A DNA stretch of 64,000 bases from Chlorobiota bacterium (GCA_016710285.1 JADJXR010000001.1:2046001-2110000), one strand, 5' to 3'; shown: positions 51,301 through 59,894, counted from the stretch's first letter. Notes: generated by a model from the sequence alone, not told the origin. Numbers and translations are program-made.

Positions 51301-51689
51301 TGACGGTAAACAGCAACGCGACGAACGGCGCGGTGACAGTTCAGTTGGGGGGAACAGCCACAAAGATCGGCGGGGCGGAAACGCCTGGGACTGGCCTGGC
51401 GAACAGCGAAGAAATCAGCGAGGCAGCTGGGGTGAAACTCTGGCAAAGCCGCCCGAACCCGGGACGTGAGTTGGTGGAGGTCCGCTACAGCATTGCGGAG
51501 AAGGGATTGGTGCAGTTGGTGCTGTTCGACGAGCGTGGCCGGCAGGTGCTGGTGCTGGATGAAGGGGAGCGTGAATCAGGGGAACATGGAACGGTGTTCA
51601 GCGTTGGTGGCTTGGCAAGCGGGACGTATCACTACCGGCTTGTCAGCGGCGGCCAAACGTTAGTTCGGACGCTGACGGTGGCGAAGTAA
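48345..51689 (+). CDS. Choice-of-anchor-D / ASPM-SPD-2-Hydin-like T9SS surface protein, 1114 aa
   Basis: Paralogue of the protein at 3773-7045. A signal peptide (IHRLFTAAAMLIVLAAPAWG) is followed by an N-terminal beta-rich lobe (SYNDVSITNNGVIGLGASSM, ITFQIRLYEQCNLIEFYYDN), then Ig-like ASPM-SPD-2-Hydin modules (ITFSFTPSRTGSRRVSIQLQ; TDYTLGRVPRTNLAPGQTEY). It ends in a T9SS type-A sorting domain (KLWQSRPNPGRELVEVRYSI then GTYHYRLVSGGQTLVRTLTV). The two paralogues are near-identical in stretches such as MEVTYRPLNKGASSAVL/LEVTYRPLNKGTSNAVL. ATG 48345 opens the signal peptide; the frame upstream is unsupported. A strong terminator follows. Confidence 0.85.
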   Translation: MKRLQIHRLFTAAAMLIVLAAPAWGQLDYVFSVSTGSLKSLSSPVSTHSTYTGSNGWLAIPSSAVLVPLPFPFLFNSTSYNDVSITNNGVIGLGASSMSEGTSNDLAQESVPVLAGFWDQMRLGSRSGSQVRYSTEGTAPDRIFIVEYKDMALSGGGDGVVTKITFQIRLYEQCNLIEFYYDNMDPGNTVGWSGGSITTSGTIGIADGKTYISVTPNGSTATASASKANNNISLGATKIDKGVLYKFTPAGISLVGNTAQGGTTGMVNGDNLLSGKKVQRYLATPFTPFTMKPYSGCLPAKYTITVSGSSAAEYSVTPNSGTLSIGQTITPTINFRPTNTGVRPAVLTFSDGTVTRTFNLVGEGTTRLTWTGNTAQGGTPNLVTNKDTLLNNSRVERLIPGFFKPIDIAVAANITAPDAPVTVSIVDSTGLGQYKIMDPNGNPVNSFTFSAPQGATFSPNIRFLPTGVGYQRGSITVNAEGETRFFILNAYSVAAGGEFYIGSERIGPTSQIFQKDYICVGEAVQSYPVDIKNIGDGSFKITSIHTFQTDSVYAQGVPRYPLLRDGNGNLIQINDYSFSVDPGTAPATPENATQFPIEIPYLTTGRTYVNFVPQLPGKRFARMFIYTNGANFTGVDPDGNTVDGLLVVDVFGRGLGAFASDANSNTLPKTVTFPQTRIGKTSTQTVSICNTGACDLRIGKKQFRIINGDVQEFKILDAFGNVAVDANPNNETWVLPPDSCASITFSFTPSRTGSRRVSIQLQTNDSALVNNNIERGAYYWDLVGVGSIGIETRDIAISPAVVDGPSSESPSSSAMAENNTDELVVIEKVEISGPDAAEFAMNPLKPWPALPFAIDPGQTVDLSVIHTPAAGSQPGPRNATLLLITSSGDTMMVAITGEAATRTVAATPSSLFDNVTVAVGKVARQTVMITNTGTTALKLGTTTITGPTSTDYTLGRVPRTNLAPGQTEYMEVTYRPLNKGASSAVLTVNSNATNGAVTVQLGGTATKIGGAETPGTGLANSEEISEAAGVKLWQSRPNPGRELVEVRYSIAEKGLVQLVLFDERGRQVLVLDEGERESGEHGTVFSVGGLASGTYHYRLVSGGQTLVRTLTVAK

Positions 51690-51721
51690 TCGGCCAGCAG
51701 GCCAACAGAACTGAGATGAAC

Positions 51722-51762
51722 AATGGGGCAACCTCCGGTATGTGGAGGTTGCCCCATTCTGT
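51722..51762. terminator. Rho-independent terminator
   Basis: AATGGGGCAACCTCC (51722-51736) pairs with GGAGGTTGCCCCATT (51744-51758) over 15 bp with a 7-base loop; CTGTTTTCG follows on the plus strand. On the minus strand the element lies downstream of the nuclease gene, so it could serve both. Confidence 0.85.
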
Positions 51763-51847
51763 TTTCGCTTCCGTGGCGTTGTTTGCGGTGCCCGCAGTTG
51801 TTCGGCAGCGGAGAGTGAAAGAGTGAGAGAAAGAGCGTCGGCGGGGA

Positions 51848-54800
51848 TCAGTCTTCTCCGGCGATTCGCAACTCCCCCACGCGGCAAGTTGTTCGGTAGT
51901 CGCAGTGCCGGCAAACCTCGCTCACCTTCCGCGTGGTGACGTGATACTCACCTGCGGCAATTCCTTCCACGTACTCTCGGGCTTTGGTGAACACGTTGTC
52001 AATGGTCTTCTGAAGCTCCTCCATGGTTTCAATCCCCGTTTTCCTTTTCTTTCCCGTGCTTCCCATCACCAGTTGGTAAAGTTCTTGCGGGACGAACAGA
52101 TACTTCGGTTCAATCTCCATCTCCCGTGTTTTCAGGCGGTAGTATAATGCCCCGGCAGGATGGACCTTCTCGATCGGCAGCCCGAACTTCTCGGCCAGCA
52201 TCTGGCGCACAACCTCCAAGTAGATCATCAGCTGAAGGCTGGTTCCTTCGTTCACCTGCCGTTGTGTTGGTGGGGTTCCGGTTTTGTAGTCGGCAACGGC
52301 AAAGATGATCTCGTCGTCGGTCTGCTGAATCTCCACCCGGTCAATGCGCCCGCGGACGTTGACCCCTTGGACCTCGATCCCATGATCCACCGAAAGCTGG
52401 TGGTCGAACCCGCCGCTGCGGTCGTTGTTCTGGCCAAAGGCGACCTCGAAGAAGGAGGGCATCAGCCGCGGCTCTTCCGGTGAAGCGATGGTGTCAACCG
52501 CCACCCACTCTTTCAGCAATCCATCAAACATCTCCCCTCCCAACAACCGCTCCTGGTCCAGGCTCCAGTACGGATGCTCAAAGACGATTCCCTTGATCTC
52601 CTCGGCAGCAATCTCCCGCGCCCGCTCAATCGCGAACGCCTGCCGCTGGGGGGTGATGGGAAGCATCCCTTGCTCCTTCAGCTCGGTGTAGAGTTTGAAC
52701 AGGACCGAGTGGAGAAGCTGGCCACGTTCCAGCGGAGTAAGGGTGGCATCGTAATTGGGGGCGGTGGTTGCGCGCACCACCCGCGCCGCAAAGTATTTGA
52801 ACGGACAGCGTGCGTACAGCTCCAGCTGCGAGGTTGAGTATTCGGCGTTGCGGCGTTCGGCAATGGCGGCCTGTTCCTCCGGCGTCAACTCCGCGCCGAT
52901 CACCCCTCGGTATTCCGGCACGATGCCGGGGTCAGCTTCGGCAACGGCGCGCGCCCGTTCCCGCTCGATGGCGGCGGTGTGCTGCAAGTTCTCCAGCATC
53001 TGCTCGGCATCGCCGGTGATGCGCGGGACCTGCTGGTTGTTCCAGATAACCGCCCCGGCTTCCTCGGCCAATTCTTCCCACGTTTGAATCTCCCCCAAAA
53101 ACTCCAACCCCTCCGGCAGCGATTCGCCCCGCCGCGCACGGCTTCGCAGAACCCGCAGTTCCTCCAGCAGCAGGACCCTTCCCGATTCTTCCAACGTGGT
53201 GATGCGAAGCAGAGCTTCAAGGAAAGGGGAGCGGACAAGTGATTGATTCCCCGCAAACCGTGGCCACGTCAGCACCAACCGGTCGCGGAAGCTGGTGATG
53301 GCCTGGTAGAACGCCACGCGCTCGCGCCGAAGATGGCGGTCCTCCGCGCCAGGGAGCGGTTTCCCCAAGAAGGCTTCGGGAAGGTAGGTGCTGGGGAACT
53401 CGCCATCAACCAATCCGCACAGGATCACCACATCGAACGGCAGGCTTTGCATCTGCTCAATCGGCGCAACCAGCACGCCGTAATCATGCTTCTCCCGAAT
53501 CTGGTAGAACGCCATTGCGGCGGCGGTCCGGAGTTGGTCCAGATAGAAATCAAGATCGTGTTTTGGCGCGCCGCTGGTTGGCGCGGCTGGTTCCGGCGCG
53601 TTGGTTTCAGGATTGGTGAAATCAGCCACGGCGGCATCGCTTGGCTGGGGCGTTGGGCTTGCGCCGGCTTCCTCCAGCTCCAGAAACTCCACCAACTCAT
53701 CCAACAGGGTCAGGAATTTGGCAAGTGCGCGTGTGTCGCGTTCGATTTCATCATGGATTCGCTGCCAATCCTGGCTGGCGCGGCTGTGGGAATCGAGCAG
53801 TTGCCGCAGTCGCAGCAGATGCTCGGTCACGTTCAGCTTGGCGATCAGCTGCAAGAACGTGCCACGGAACTCGGCGGGGGTCATCTTCCGGTCGAACTCC
53901 TCCAGCATCCGTTCCACCGCCACAAAACTGCTCCGTGCGCGGGTCAATGTTCTGATTTCGGATTCGATCATCCGGCGGTCTTCCGGGTCCGGCGTGTGAC
54001 CAAGCCGGATTTCCAGATACTCCAACCGGCGGCCAATCCGCAGCATCCATCGGCGGCGGCCACGGGTGATGCGGAGCTTCCCGGCGGCATCGGTCAGGGC
54101 AATCGGGTCAACATCGTTTCCAAAACTGAGATAGGGCGAGCTAACGGCCCGAACAACGTCGCGCCGGGTGAACCCGCTGGCAAGGATGTTCAATGCCGAG
54201 AAAAGGGCCGTCACCAGCGCGTTGCTTTGCAGGGGGTAGCTGGCGGTGATGGTTGCGGGGATTCCGTGCGCCGCAAGCTGCTCGCGGAGCAGATCGGCAT
54301 AGCGGTCCAGCCGCAGCGTGGTGATGCAGATTCGTTCCGGCCGTATCCGTTCATCCACCACGAACGATTTCACCATCGAGGCAATCCCCTGGGCCTCCTC
54401 CTCACGCGTGAAGAAACCGACCGCACGGATGAACGGGTCGAACTGGCGGTTGGGGATGCGCTCGTCGGTGCGGAACAAGTTGCGGCGCATGTGGTGCTGG
54501 AACGGGCGGCGTTCTTCCTCGGGGATGTTGATCTGCATTGCGTCAAGGTCCAATTTCTGGAACCCTGCGGCGGTCAAGTGGTTCAGCACTTGCTCGAAGT
54601 TCCCGTACAGCGGGCCGTTGGCTTCCTCGTAATCAAAATAGACCATCACGTTCAGGTCCTGGACCAATCCAAGCTGTTGGATATGGCCGATCTCTGGGAA
54701 GGTGAATTCATTGAATCCATAAAACAGCAGCGTGCGAACTCGCGGATAGGCGCGGCGGAAGGTGGCGGCGCGGTCGCGGAACAGCTCGCTGTTCAGGAAG

Positions 54801-55372
54801 AAGAGTTTGCCCGGGTAATCGGTCCAGCGGTTGCGAAGAAGCTCCAAGTATCGGCTGTAGATCTGGTACAAGTCGCTCAGTTTGGCTTGGTCGTAGCCCT
54901 CGCTTTCGGCTTTGTCGAAATTTTCGCGGGTGTATTCAAGGTCACGCTGGAAATCGGAAGGGAGGATTCCATCGGCGCGGATGCCGTTGATAACGCGGGT
55001 GATCCGCTCCACCACGCCAAGCGTCGGCTTGCCGCCGCGTCCGTAGTAGCTTAGGTCCACGCTGTTCATGGCGCGGTCCATCAGGGCAATCTGGATTTCG
55101 GGGCTGACGTCGCGGCGTGCGGTTGCCAAGCGGTCGTGGAACTGGGTGACGTAGCTCCGCACGGTGTGGATTGGCAGCCGCCCGATTGGCCGCTGTGTCC
55201 GCTGGAAATGCTTGGCCGTTAGCTCCCGCTCCAGCTCCCGCCCGTAGCGAAACGTTGGGACCACAAACAGGAAGGAGGGAAGATCCATCGAGTTGGCGGC
55301 ATTCAGCACTGTTTCGCGGAAATCAACGGAGCTAAAGATGGGGTTGGTTGAGTTGTAGAGAAGTTGCGGCAT
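51848..55372 (-). CDS. AddB/RecB-like PD-(D/E)XK nuclease with Fe-S cysteines, 1174 aa
   Basis: Large DNA-repair-type protein. The N-terminal and central parts resemble an inactivated AddB helicase (FLFVVPTFRYGRELERELTA, TLLFYGFNEFTFPEIGHIQQ, ERICITTLRLDRYADLLREQ, PIEQMQSLPFDVVILCGLVD, then GEFPSTYLPEAFLGKPL). No Walker A motif (GxxxxGK[ST]) is seen at the N-terminus. The C-terminal RecB-type nuclease has the YARCPFKYFAARV cysteine and IIFAVADYKTGTPPTQRQV (D-Y-K of the DEK triad). The final CRHCDYRTTC completes a four-cysteine Fe-S set as in AddB. No addA/recB-type helicase is adjacent, so its partner is unknown. It is divergent from dnaX. Confidence 0.8.
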   Translation of the reverse strand: MPQLLYNSTNPIFSSVDFRETVLNAANSMDLPSFLFVVPTFRYGRELERELTAKHFQRTQRPIGRLPIHTVRSYVTQFHDRLATARRDVSPEIQIALMDRAMNSVDLSYYGRGGKPTLGVVERITRVINGIRADGILPSDFQRDLEYTRENFDKAESEGYDQAKLSDLYQIYSRYLELLRNRWTDYPGKLFFLNSELFRDRAATFRRAYPRVRTLLFYGFNEFTFPEIGHIQQLGLVQDLNVMVYFDYEEANGPLYGNFEQVLNHLTAAGFQKLDLDAMQINIPEEERRPFQHHMRRNLFRTDERIPNRQFDPFIRAVGFFTREEEAQGIASMVKSFVVDERIRPERICITTLRLDRYADLLREQLAAHGIPATITASYPLQSNALVTALFSALNILASGFTRRDVVRAVSSPYLSFGNDVDPIALTDAAGKLRITRGRRRWMLRIGRRLEYLEIRLGHTPDPEDRRMIESEIRTLTRARSSFVAVERMLEEFDRKMTPAEFRGTFLQLIAKLNVTEHLLRLRQLLDSHSRASQDWQRIHDEIERDTRALAKFLTLLDELVEFLELEEAGASPTPQPSDAAVADFTNPETNAPEPAAPTSGAPKHDLDFYLDQLRTAAAMAFYQIREKHDYGVLVAPIEQMQSLPFDVVILCGLVDGEFPSTYLPEAFLGKPLPGAEDRHLRRERVAFYQAITSFRDRLVLTWPRFAGNQSLVRSPFLEALLRITTLEESGRVLLLEELRVLRSRARRGESLPEGLEFLGEIQTWEELAEEAGAVIWNNQQVPRITGDAEQMLENLQHTAAIERERARAVAEADPGIVPEYRGVIGAELTPEEQAAIAERRNAEYSTSQLELYARCPFKYFAARVVRATTAPNYDATLTPLERGQLLHSVLFKLYTELKEQGMLPITPQRQAFAIERAREIAAEEIKGIVFEHPYWSLDQERLLGGEMFDGLLKEWVAVDTIASPEEPRLMPSFFEVAFGQNNDRSGGFDHQLSVDHGIEVQGVNVRGRIDRVEIQQTDDEIIFAVADYKTGTPPTQRQVNEGTSLQLMIYLEVVRQMLAEKFGLPIEKVHPAGALYYRLKTREMEIEPKYLFVPQELYQLVMGSTGKKRKTGIETMEELQKTIDNVFTKAREYVEGIAAGEYHVTTRKVSEVCRHCDYRTTCRVGELRIAGED

Positions 55373-55607
55373 GGTTTGGGAATCGAGCGGTCAAATGAAC
55401 GGAGCAGACAGTGAGTTGCGGGCGATGTTGGGCTGGCATTGCGTGGCGTTGCACCGCTTGATCCCGCAAGCCACCAACGGCTGCGAATATACCCAATCCA
55501 GCAGGCTTATCGGCCTTTTCTTGTTCGGTTGCCGTTACTGCTATGGCTTGGCTGGCGGTGCAATCTTCGTAACTTCGGCCAAGCAAAAAAACGATCCCCA
55601 AGCAGCC

Positions 55608-57575
55608 ATGAGCCAGCAGCAAGAATATCAAGTTACCGCCCGCAAGTGGCGGCCCGCCGAGTTCGATTCCGTGGTGGGCCAGGAGCACGTGACGCAGACG
55701 CTTCGCAATGCCATTCGGAACAGCCGGATGCACCATGCCTATCTGTTCTGCGGGCCGCGTGGCGTTGGCAAAACCACAACTGCACGCATCCTTGCCAAGT
55801 CGCTGAACTGCTTGAACCCTGGGGAGGATGCCGAACCGTGCAACGCCTGCGAGTCGTGCCAACAAATCACCAGCGGGCGCTCGATGGATGTGGTGGAAAT
55901 TGACGGCGCAAGCAACAACTCCGTTGATGACATCCGCAAACTGCGCGACAACGCCAAGTATCCACCGGTCTCCGGCCGCTACAAGCTCTACATCATTGAC
56001 GAAGTCCACATGCTCTCCACCAGTGCGTTCAACGCGCTGCTGAAGACGCTGGAGGAACCGCCGAAGCATCTGATTTTTGTGTTTGCCACCACCGAGCCGC
56101 ACAAGGTCCCAGCAACCATTCTTTCGCGCTGCCAGCGGTTCGATTTCCGGAGGATGCAGATCCCCGACATCGTGGGGCGGCTTCGGTACATTGCCGAGCA
56201 AGAGAAGATGGAGGTGGACGACGACGCGTTGGTGGTGGTGGCGCGCAAAGCGGATGGATCAATGCGTGATGCCCAATCAATTTTCGACCAGGTGACGGCA
56301 TTTTGCGGAACCACCATCACCTACCACCAGGCCAACGACGCGCTGAACCTTATTGACCAAGATTTCCTGTTCCGCGTCACCGACATGATGCGCACGCAGG
56401 AGACTGCCGAGGCGTTCGCGATTGTTGAGCATCTGATGCGCGTTGGATACGACCCGCAGGAATTTTTGATAAGCCTTGCCGAGCATCTTCGCAACTACCT
56501 GACAGTGATAACGGCTGGCTCGACACGGCTGATCGAGGCCGCAAAAATGCACATTGACCGCTACGCTGCCGAGGCTCGAAATCTGGAACAGGGGGATATC
56601 ATTCGGGCGTTGCATTTGGTGCTGGCGGCGCAGCAAGCAATCCGCACCGCGCCCCAACCACGGCTGCGGCTGGAGCTTGCTCTTATTCAGCTTGCGGTGA
56701 TGGACTCCACGGTTAATCTGGCCCAGTTGCTGCAGAAGATTGACCAAATGCCAGACAACCCAAACAGCGGAAATACCAGCGGCGGAAACAGCGGTTTTAC
56801 GGCATCCATAAAAGCGGGCATTGCCACCACTGCCGAGCCAAGCAAGGCATACTCCACGGCATCGGCTGGCAACAACAACAACCACGGAAGCAGTGCCAAT
56901 TCCGCAAGCATTGACGTAGCCGAGAAGCAGCAACCAGCAACCGTAAACAATCGCGTGGATTTGGCGGCGGTTCCGGCAGCACCGTCGCTTGTGGCTTCGC
57001 GAAACCTTGCGGCGTTCCCCACCGCTGCGCCTGCTTCGGTGCGGACCCAGCCGATCTACACCAGCGACCCAGAACTGCCCACACTTCCCCAGCAAGAGGG
57101 AACGTTAGGGGCTTCGCTGATGGGCGGCGGTGGAGGGATAGTAATGGCATCGGGCAGCGTGGTTGCCGAACCGTTATCAGCTATCGCAGCGGGGGCGCGG
57201 GCTATCCCACAGTACATCCCTCCCTTTGCCGAAGTGCAACATCGCTGGCAAGAATTTGCGCAAACCGCGTGCAGCGAAAAGAAGCTGTTGGCCACCACCT
57301 TGATGTCGGCTCAGCCGTTCGAGATCGTCGGCTCGACGCTCCGCATTTGCGTTGCCGAGGAAACCCAAGCAACGATGCTGAACCGCTCGCGCGAGATGCT
57401 CAATCAAAAACTGAGGGAGTTCTTCCAGGGGGCCGCGTTGCGCATCGAGAGTATTGTTGGCATGGCACCGCAGCCGCTGCCGAACAATGGCTTCAATAAC
57501 GGCGCAGGAGCGGTGGCGCATCGCCACCCTTTCCTTACCGCGCTCACGGAATTGCTACACGCCACCCCTTTGTAA
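55608..57575 (+). CDS. dnaX: DNA polymerase III subunits gamma/tau
   Basis: 655 aa clamp-loader ATPase. Walker A GPRGVGKTTTARILAKSLNC (about 45-64), the zinc-binding cysteines of PCNACESCQQITSGRSMDVV, Walker B LYIIDEVHMLSTSAFNALLK, and the SRC motif ATILSRCQRFDFRR (Arg finger) are intact. Domain III is followed by a low-complexity linker rich in Asn/Ser/Gly/Ala (about 400-530) and a C-terminal tau-like domain. No clear frameshift site for a short gamma form was seen. ATG 55608 matches the MSxxxQYQVTARKWRP start of the family. Two terminators follow. Confidence 0.95.
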   Translation: MSQQQEYQVTARKWRPAEFDSVVGQEHVTQTLRNAIRNSRMHHAYLFCGPRGVGKTTTARILAKSLNCLNPGEDAEPCNACESCQQITSGRSMDVVEIDGASNNSVDDIRKLRDNAKYPPVSGRYKLYIIDEVHMLSTSAFNALLKTLEEPPKHLIFVFATTEPHKVPATILSRCQRFDFRRMQIPDIVGRLRYIAEQEKMEVDDDALVVVARKADGSMRDAQSIFDQVTAFCGTTITYHQANDALNLIDQDFLFRVTDMMRTQETAEAFAIVEHLMRVGYDPQEFLISLAEHLRNYLTVITAGSTRLIEAAKMHIDRYAAEARNLEQGDIIRALHLVLAAQQAIRTAPQPRLRLELALIQLAVMDSTVNLAQLLQKIDQMPDNPNSGNTSGGNSGFTASIKAGIATTAEPSKAYSTASAGNNNNHGSSANSASIDVAEKQQPATVNNRVDLAAVPAAPSLVASRNLAAFPTAAPASVRTQPIYTSDPELPTLPQQEGTLGASLMGGGGGIVMASGSVVAEPLSAIAAGARAIPQYIPPFAEVQHRWQEFAQTACSEKKLLATTLMSAQPFEIVGSTLRICVAEETQATMLNRSREMLNQKLREFFQGAALRIESIVGMAPQPLPNNGFNNGAGAVAHRHPFLTALTELLHATPL

Positions 57576-57671
57576 AAGTGATGCCGTCAGGTGGCGCAAT
57601 CGCCAGAAACAGGTTCCCCACGAATCGCCAGTTCTTCCCCCCATTTCCCCACTTTCTGCCCGTGAAACACT

Positions 57672-57715
57672 AAAAAAGCTGCAACTGATATTTTTTTCAG
57701 TGCGGCTTTTTTTTT
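57672..57715 (+). terminator. Terminator downstream of dnaX
   Basis: AAAAAAGCTGCAACTGA (57673-57689) pairs imperfectly with TCAGTGCGGCTTTTTT (57697-57712), and the right arm ends in a run of nine T. Confidence 0.65.
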
Positions 57716-57762
57716 ACGGTAAACGGCACATAACGCACATTCATTCTGGTTGCGGAAAGAAG

Positions 57763-57825
57763 AAAACCGCGAAATCAGCTAAAAAACAGCCATCTGGCGA
57801 TTTTAGTTTGATTTCGCGGTTTTTG
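57763..57825 (+). terminator. Second terminator-like hairpin between dnaX and the dcw operon
   Basis: AAAACCGCGAAATCA (57763-57777) is exactly complementary to TGATTTCGCGGTTTT (57809-57823), a 15-bp stem ending in TTTTT. The loop is 31 bases and contains AT-rich sequence. It insulates the dcw operon from upstream transcription. Confidence 0.75.
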
Positions 57826-57876
57826 CTTGCTATCGCTTGGCAGGTGCGTACGGGCAAAACCTAACTTGCGTGCGTT

Positions 57877-57905
57877 CGGTGGGGAAAAGTGGGGAAAGTT
57901 GGAGC
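57877..57905 (+). promoter_or_regulatory. MraZ boxes upstream of mraZ
   Basis: TGGGGA occurs at 57880-57885 and 57890-57895, and a weaker TTGGAG/TGGAGC at 57899-57905. The 10-base period places the repeats on one face of DNA, the arrangement to which MraZ octamers bind in E. coli, Mycoplasma and others. It lies about 25-50 bases before the mraZ ATG and probably mediates autorepression. Confidence 0.8.
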
Positions 57906-57928
57906 ATCAGAACAGGTTTGAACAAGCA

Positions 57929-58387
57929 ATGTCGTTTTTCAAGGGCAGCGAACTCTACTCGGTGGACGCAAAGGGGCGCGTTAGTCTCCCGGCCAAGATG
58001 CGGAAGAATCTTGCGCCGGAGGCGAACGACACCTTCGTTGTCACCCGCGGCCCCGACGACGAACCGTGCATCTACGCCTACCCGTTAGATGAATGGAGAA
58101 AGTTCGAGGAAAGCCTGAAAGCTCTCAATCAATTTCAAGAACGGGACCGCTTCTTTGTTCGGACCCTTCTGCTTTGGGCCGATGAGGTTACGCTGGATAA
58201 CCAAGCCCGAATCTCCATCCCGAAAGGCTTGATTGATTTCACCGGCATTGATAAAACCGCGCTGATCGTGGGCGCGATTGACCACGTTGAAATCTGGAAG
58301 CCGGAGACCTTTGACAACTACCTGCGTGGGCGCACCGAATCCTACGCCAGCGTCGCGCAATCGGTGATGGGATTGCGGGGGGCGTGA
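57929..58387 (+). CDS. mraZ: MraZ, transcriptional regulator of the division/cell-wall cluster
   Basis: 152 aa with two SpoVT/AbrB-like halves: SFFKGSELYSVDAKGRVSLP (with the AKGRVSLPAKMRKNL DNA-binding turn) and TLLLWADEVTLDNQARISIP (NQARISIPKGLIDFTGI). The DARGR/DxQGR-type motifs are conserved as AKGR and NQAR. MraZ binds TGGG repeats in front of its own operon. ATG 57929 matches the family start. The stop TGA overlaps the rsmH ATG by one base (or a GTG by four), the usual first-gene position of the dcw cluster. Confidence 0.95.
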   Translation: MSFFKGSELYSVDAKGRVSLPAKMRKNLAPEANDTFVVTRGPDDEPCIYAYPLDEWRKFEESLKALNQFQERDRFFVRTLLLWADEVTLDNQARISIPKGLIDFTGIDKTALIVGAIDHVEIWKPETFDNYLRGRTESYASVAQSVMGLRGA

Positions 58388-59379
58388 TGGAGCAATCCGC
58401 CACGTTACCAGCCAGCGAACCGTACCACATTCCGGTGATGTTCCGGCAGACGATTCAGATGCTGGTTCGCAATCCACACGGCGCGTTTGTGGACGGCACG
58501 CTGGGCGGAGGGGGGCACACCGCTGGCATCCTTCAGGCCCTGCAATCGGGTGGCCGCGTTCTTGCGTTCGATGCCGACCCAGGGGCGATTGCCAACGCCG
58601 CCAAACGGTTCGCCGATGTTCCGCCCGAACGCCTGATTGTTCGGCAAGCATACTTCAGCGAAGCCTGCGCGATGCTGAGCAATGATGAAGAAAAAGTAGA
58701 TGGTGTGCTGCTCGATTTGGGCGTATCCAGCCGCCAGCTCGACAGCGATCAAATCGGCCTAAGCTACCGCCAGACGATGCCGCTGGATATGCGATTCCGG
58801 CCCAGCGAAAATCGGCGCTCGGCACGCGAGATTGTCAACCAAGATTCTGCCGAAGCTATTGCTTCGCTGCTGCGCCAATTTGGCGAAGAACCTGCCGCTT
58901 GGACAATCGCCCAAGCAATCGCCCGCCAGCGTCGTGGCGCGGCAATCCAAACAACAACCGATCTGCGCAACGTGGTTGCATCGGTGATACCGGAACGGTT
59001 CATTATCAAAACACTGTCGCGGGTATTTCAAGCCCTGCGCATCGCGGTGAACGATGAGCTTGGCGAGCTTCGGTTCGCGCTGGACCAGTACACAGGGCTG
59101 CTGAATGAAGGGGGAAGGTTTGCGGTGCTGACCTACCATTCGCTGGAGGACCGCATCGTGAAAGATGCCTTCCGCCACGAAGAACGGGATTGCATCTGCC
59201 CTCCGGAACTGCCGGTCTGCCGCTGCACCAAGAAGCAACGCCTAACGGTGCTGACGCGCAAGCCAATGGTGCCGGACCAAACCGAGATTGAGCAGAACCC
59301 ACGCGCACGCAGCGCAAAACTTCGGGTTGCCGAACGGGTGGTGGACCGCAGGGAAGGAAGATCCGCAGCAGTCGAATAA
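58387..59379 (+). CDS. rsmH: 16S rRNA m4C1402 methyltransferase
   Basis: 330 aa SAM-dependent methyltransferase that N4-methylates C1402 in the decoding centre. Signatures are YHIPVMFRQTIQML, VDGTLGGGGHTAGILQALQS, LAFDADPGAIANA, VDGVLLDLGVSSRQLDSDQI, PLDMRFRP, RVFQALRIAVNDELGELRFA, and TYHSLEDRIVKDAFR. A Cys-rich segment (RDCICPPELPVCRCTKKQRL) is the family's terminal zinc-like motif. GTG at 58384 or ATG at 58387 may be used; both overlap the mraZ stop. Confidence 0.96.
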   Translation: MEQSATLPASEPYHIPVMFRQTIQMLVRNPHGAFVDGTLGGGGHTAGILQALQSGGRVLAFDADPGAIANAAKRFADVPPERLIVRQAYFSEACAMLSNDEEKVDGVLLDLGVSSRQLDSDQIGLSYRQTMPLDMRFRPSENRRSAREIVNQDSAEAIASLLRQFGEEPAAWTIAQAIARQRRGAAIQTTTDLRNVVASVIPERFIIKTLSRVFQALRIAVNDELGELRFALDQYTGLLNEGGRFAVLTYHSLEDRIVKDAFRHEERDCICPPELPVCRCTKKQRLTVLTRKPMVPDQTEIEQNPRARSAKLRVAERVVDRREGRSAAVE

Positions 59380-59435
59380 GCGAGTTCTACGAATCAACAA
59401 AACCAATCAATAACGCAGCGCGAACAGCCAACATC

Positions 59436-59873
59436 ATGGCCGCATCATCAGGCATTATCACGATTACCAACCGGCTGATCCGGCGGCGGCGCAAAGCATC
59501 GCCGGCGGCGGCGGTTGCCGATGCGGCGGCCATGCCCACCAAACGCGCCTTGTTCGTCCGCCGCTGGTTTGCTGCCGGCGCACTGCTGGTGGCCTCGGGC
59601 CTGATTGTGCTGTATGTGGCCAACAGCATCGCCATCAACAACTTGGTGGCCGACATCACATCGCTGGAACGGGAGCGGGACGCAACGCGAAACGAGAACG
59701 AAAAGCTCCGCGCCGAACTGCTAAAACTGATGGCCGTTGAGCGCGTTTCCCAGCTGGCACGCGCAAGGCTTGGAATGGCGCAGCCAACCGTGCCTCCGGT
59801 GCTGCTGCAGGAACCTTCCGCAGTGGTCCCGCCTGCCAACGCGCAGGCAACGGGAATTTCTGCCAACCAATAA
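59436..59873 (+). CDS. ftsL: FtsL-like division protein
   Basis: 145 aa single-pass membrane protein in the normal dcw position. An Arg-rich cytoplasmic tail (NRLIRRRRKAS) is followed by one membrane helix (WFAAGALLVASGLIVLYVAN) and a periplasmic coiled coil (ADITSLERERDATRNENEKL, then RAELLKLMAVERVSQLARAR). LGM and the Pro-rich end follow, as in FtsL of many phyla. FtsL joins FtsB/FtsQ and activates FtsWI during septation. Sequence conservation in the family is low, so position and topology carry the call. It lies 56 bases after rsmH and 21 bases before ftsI. Confidence 0.85.
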   Translation: MAASSGIITITNRLIRRRRKASPAAAVADAAAMPTKRALFVRRWFAAGALLVASGLIVLYVANSIAINNLVADITSLERERDATRNENEKLRAELLKLMAVERVSQLARARLGMAQPTVPPVLLQEPSAVVPPANAQATGISANQ

Positions 59874-59894
59874 TCCTTTGGCGCGATTCTTCCC

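Noticed and set aside
53243..55054. 603-residue open frame on the plus strand inside the AddB-like gene
   Set aside because: Shadow frame with low-complexity His/Gln/Arg content and no recognisable motif.
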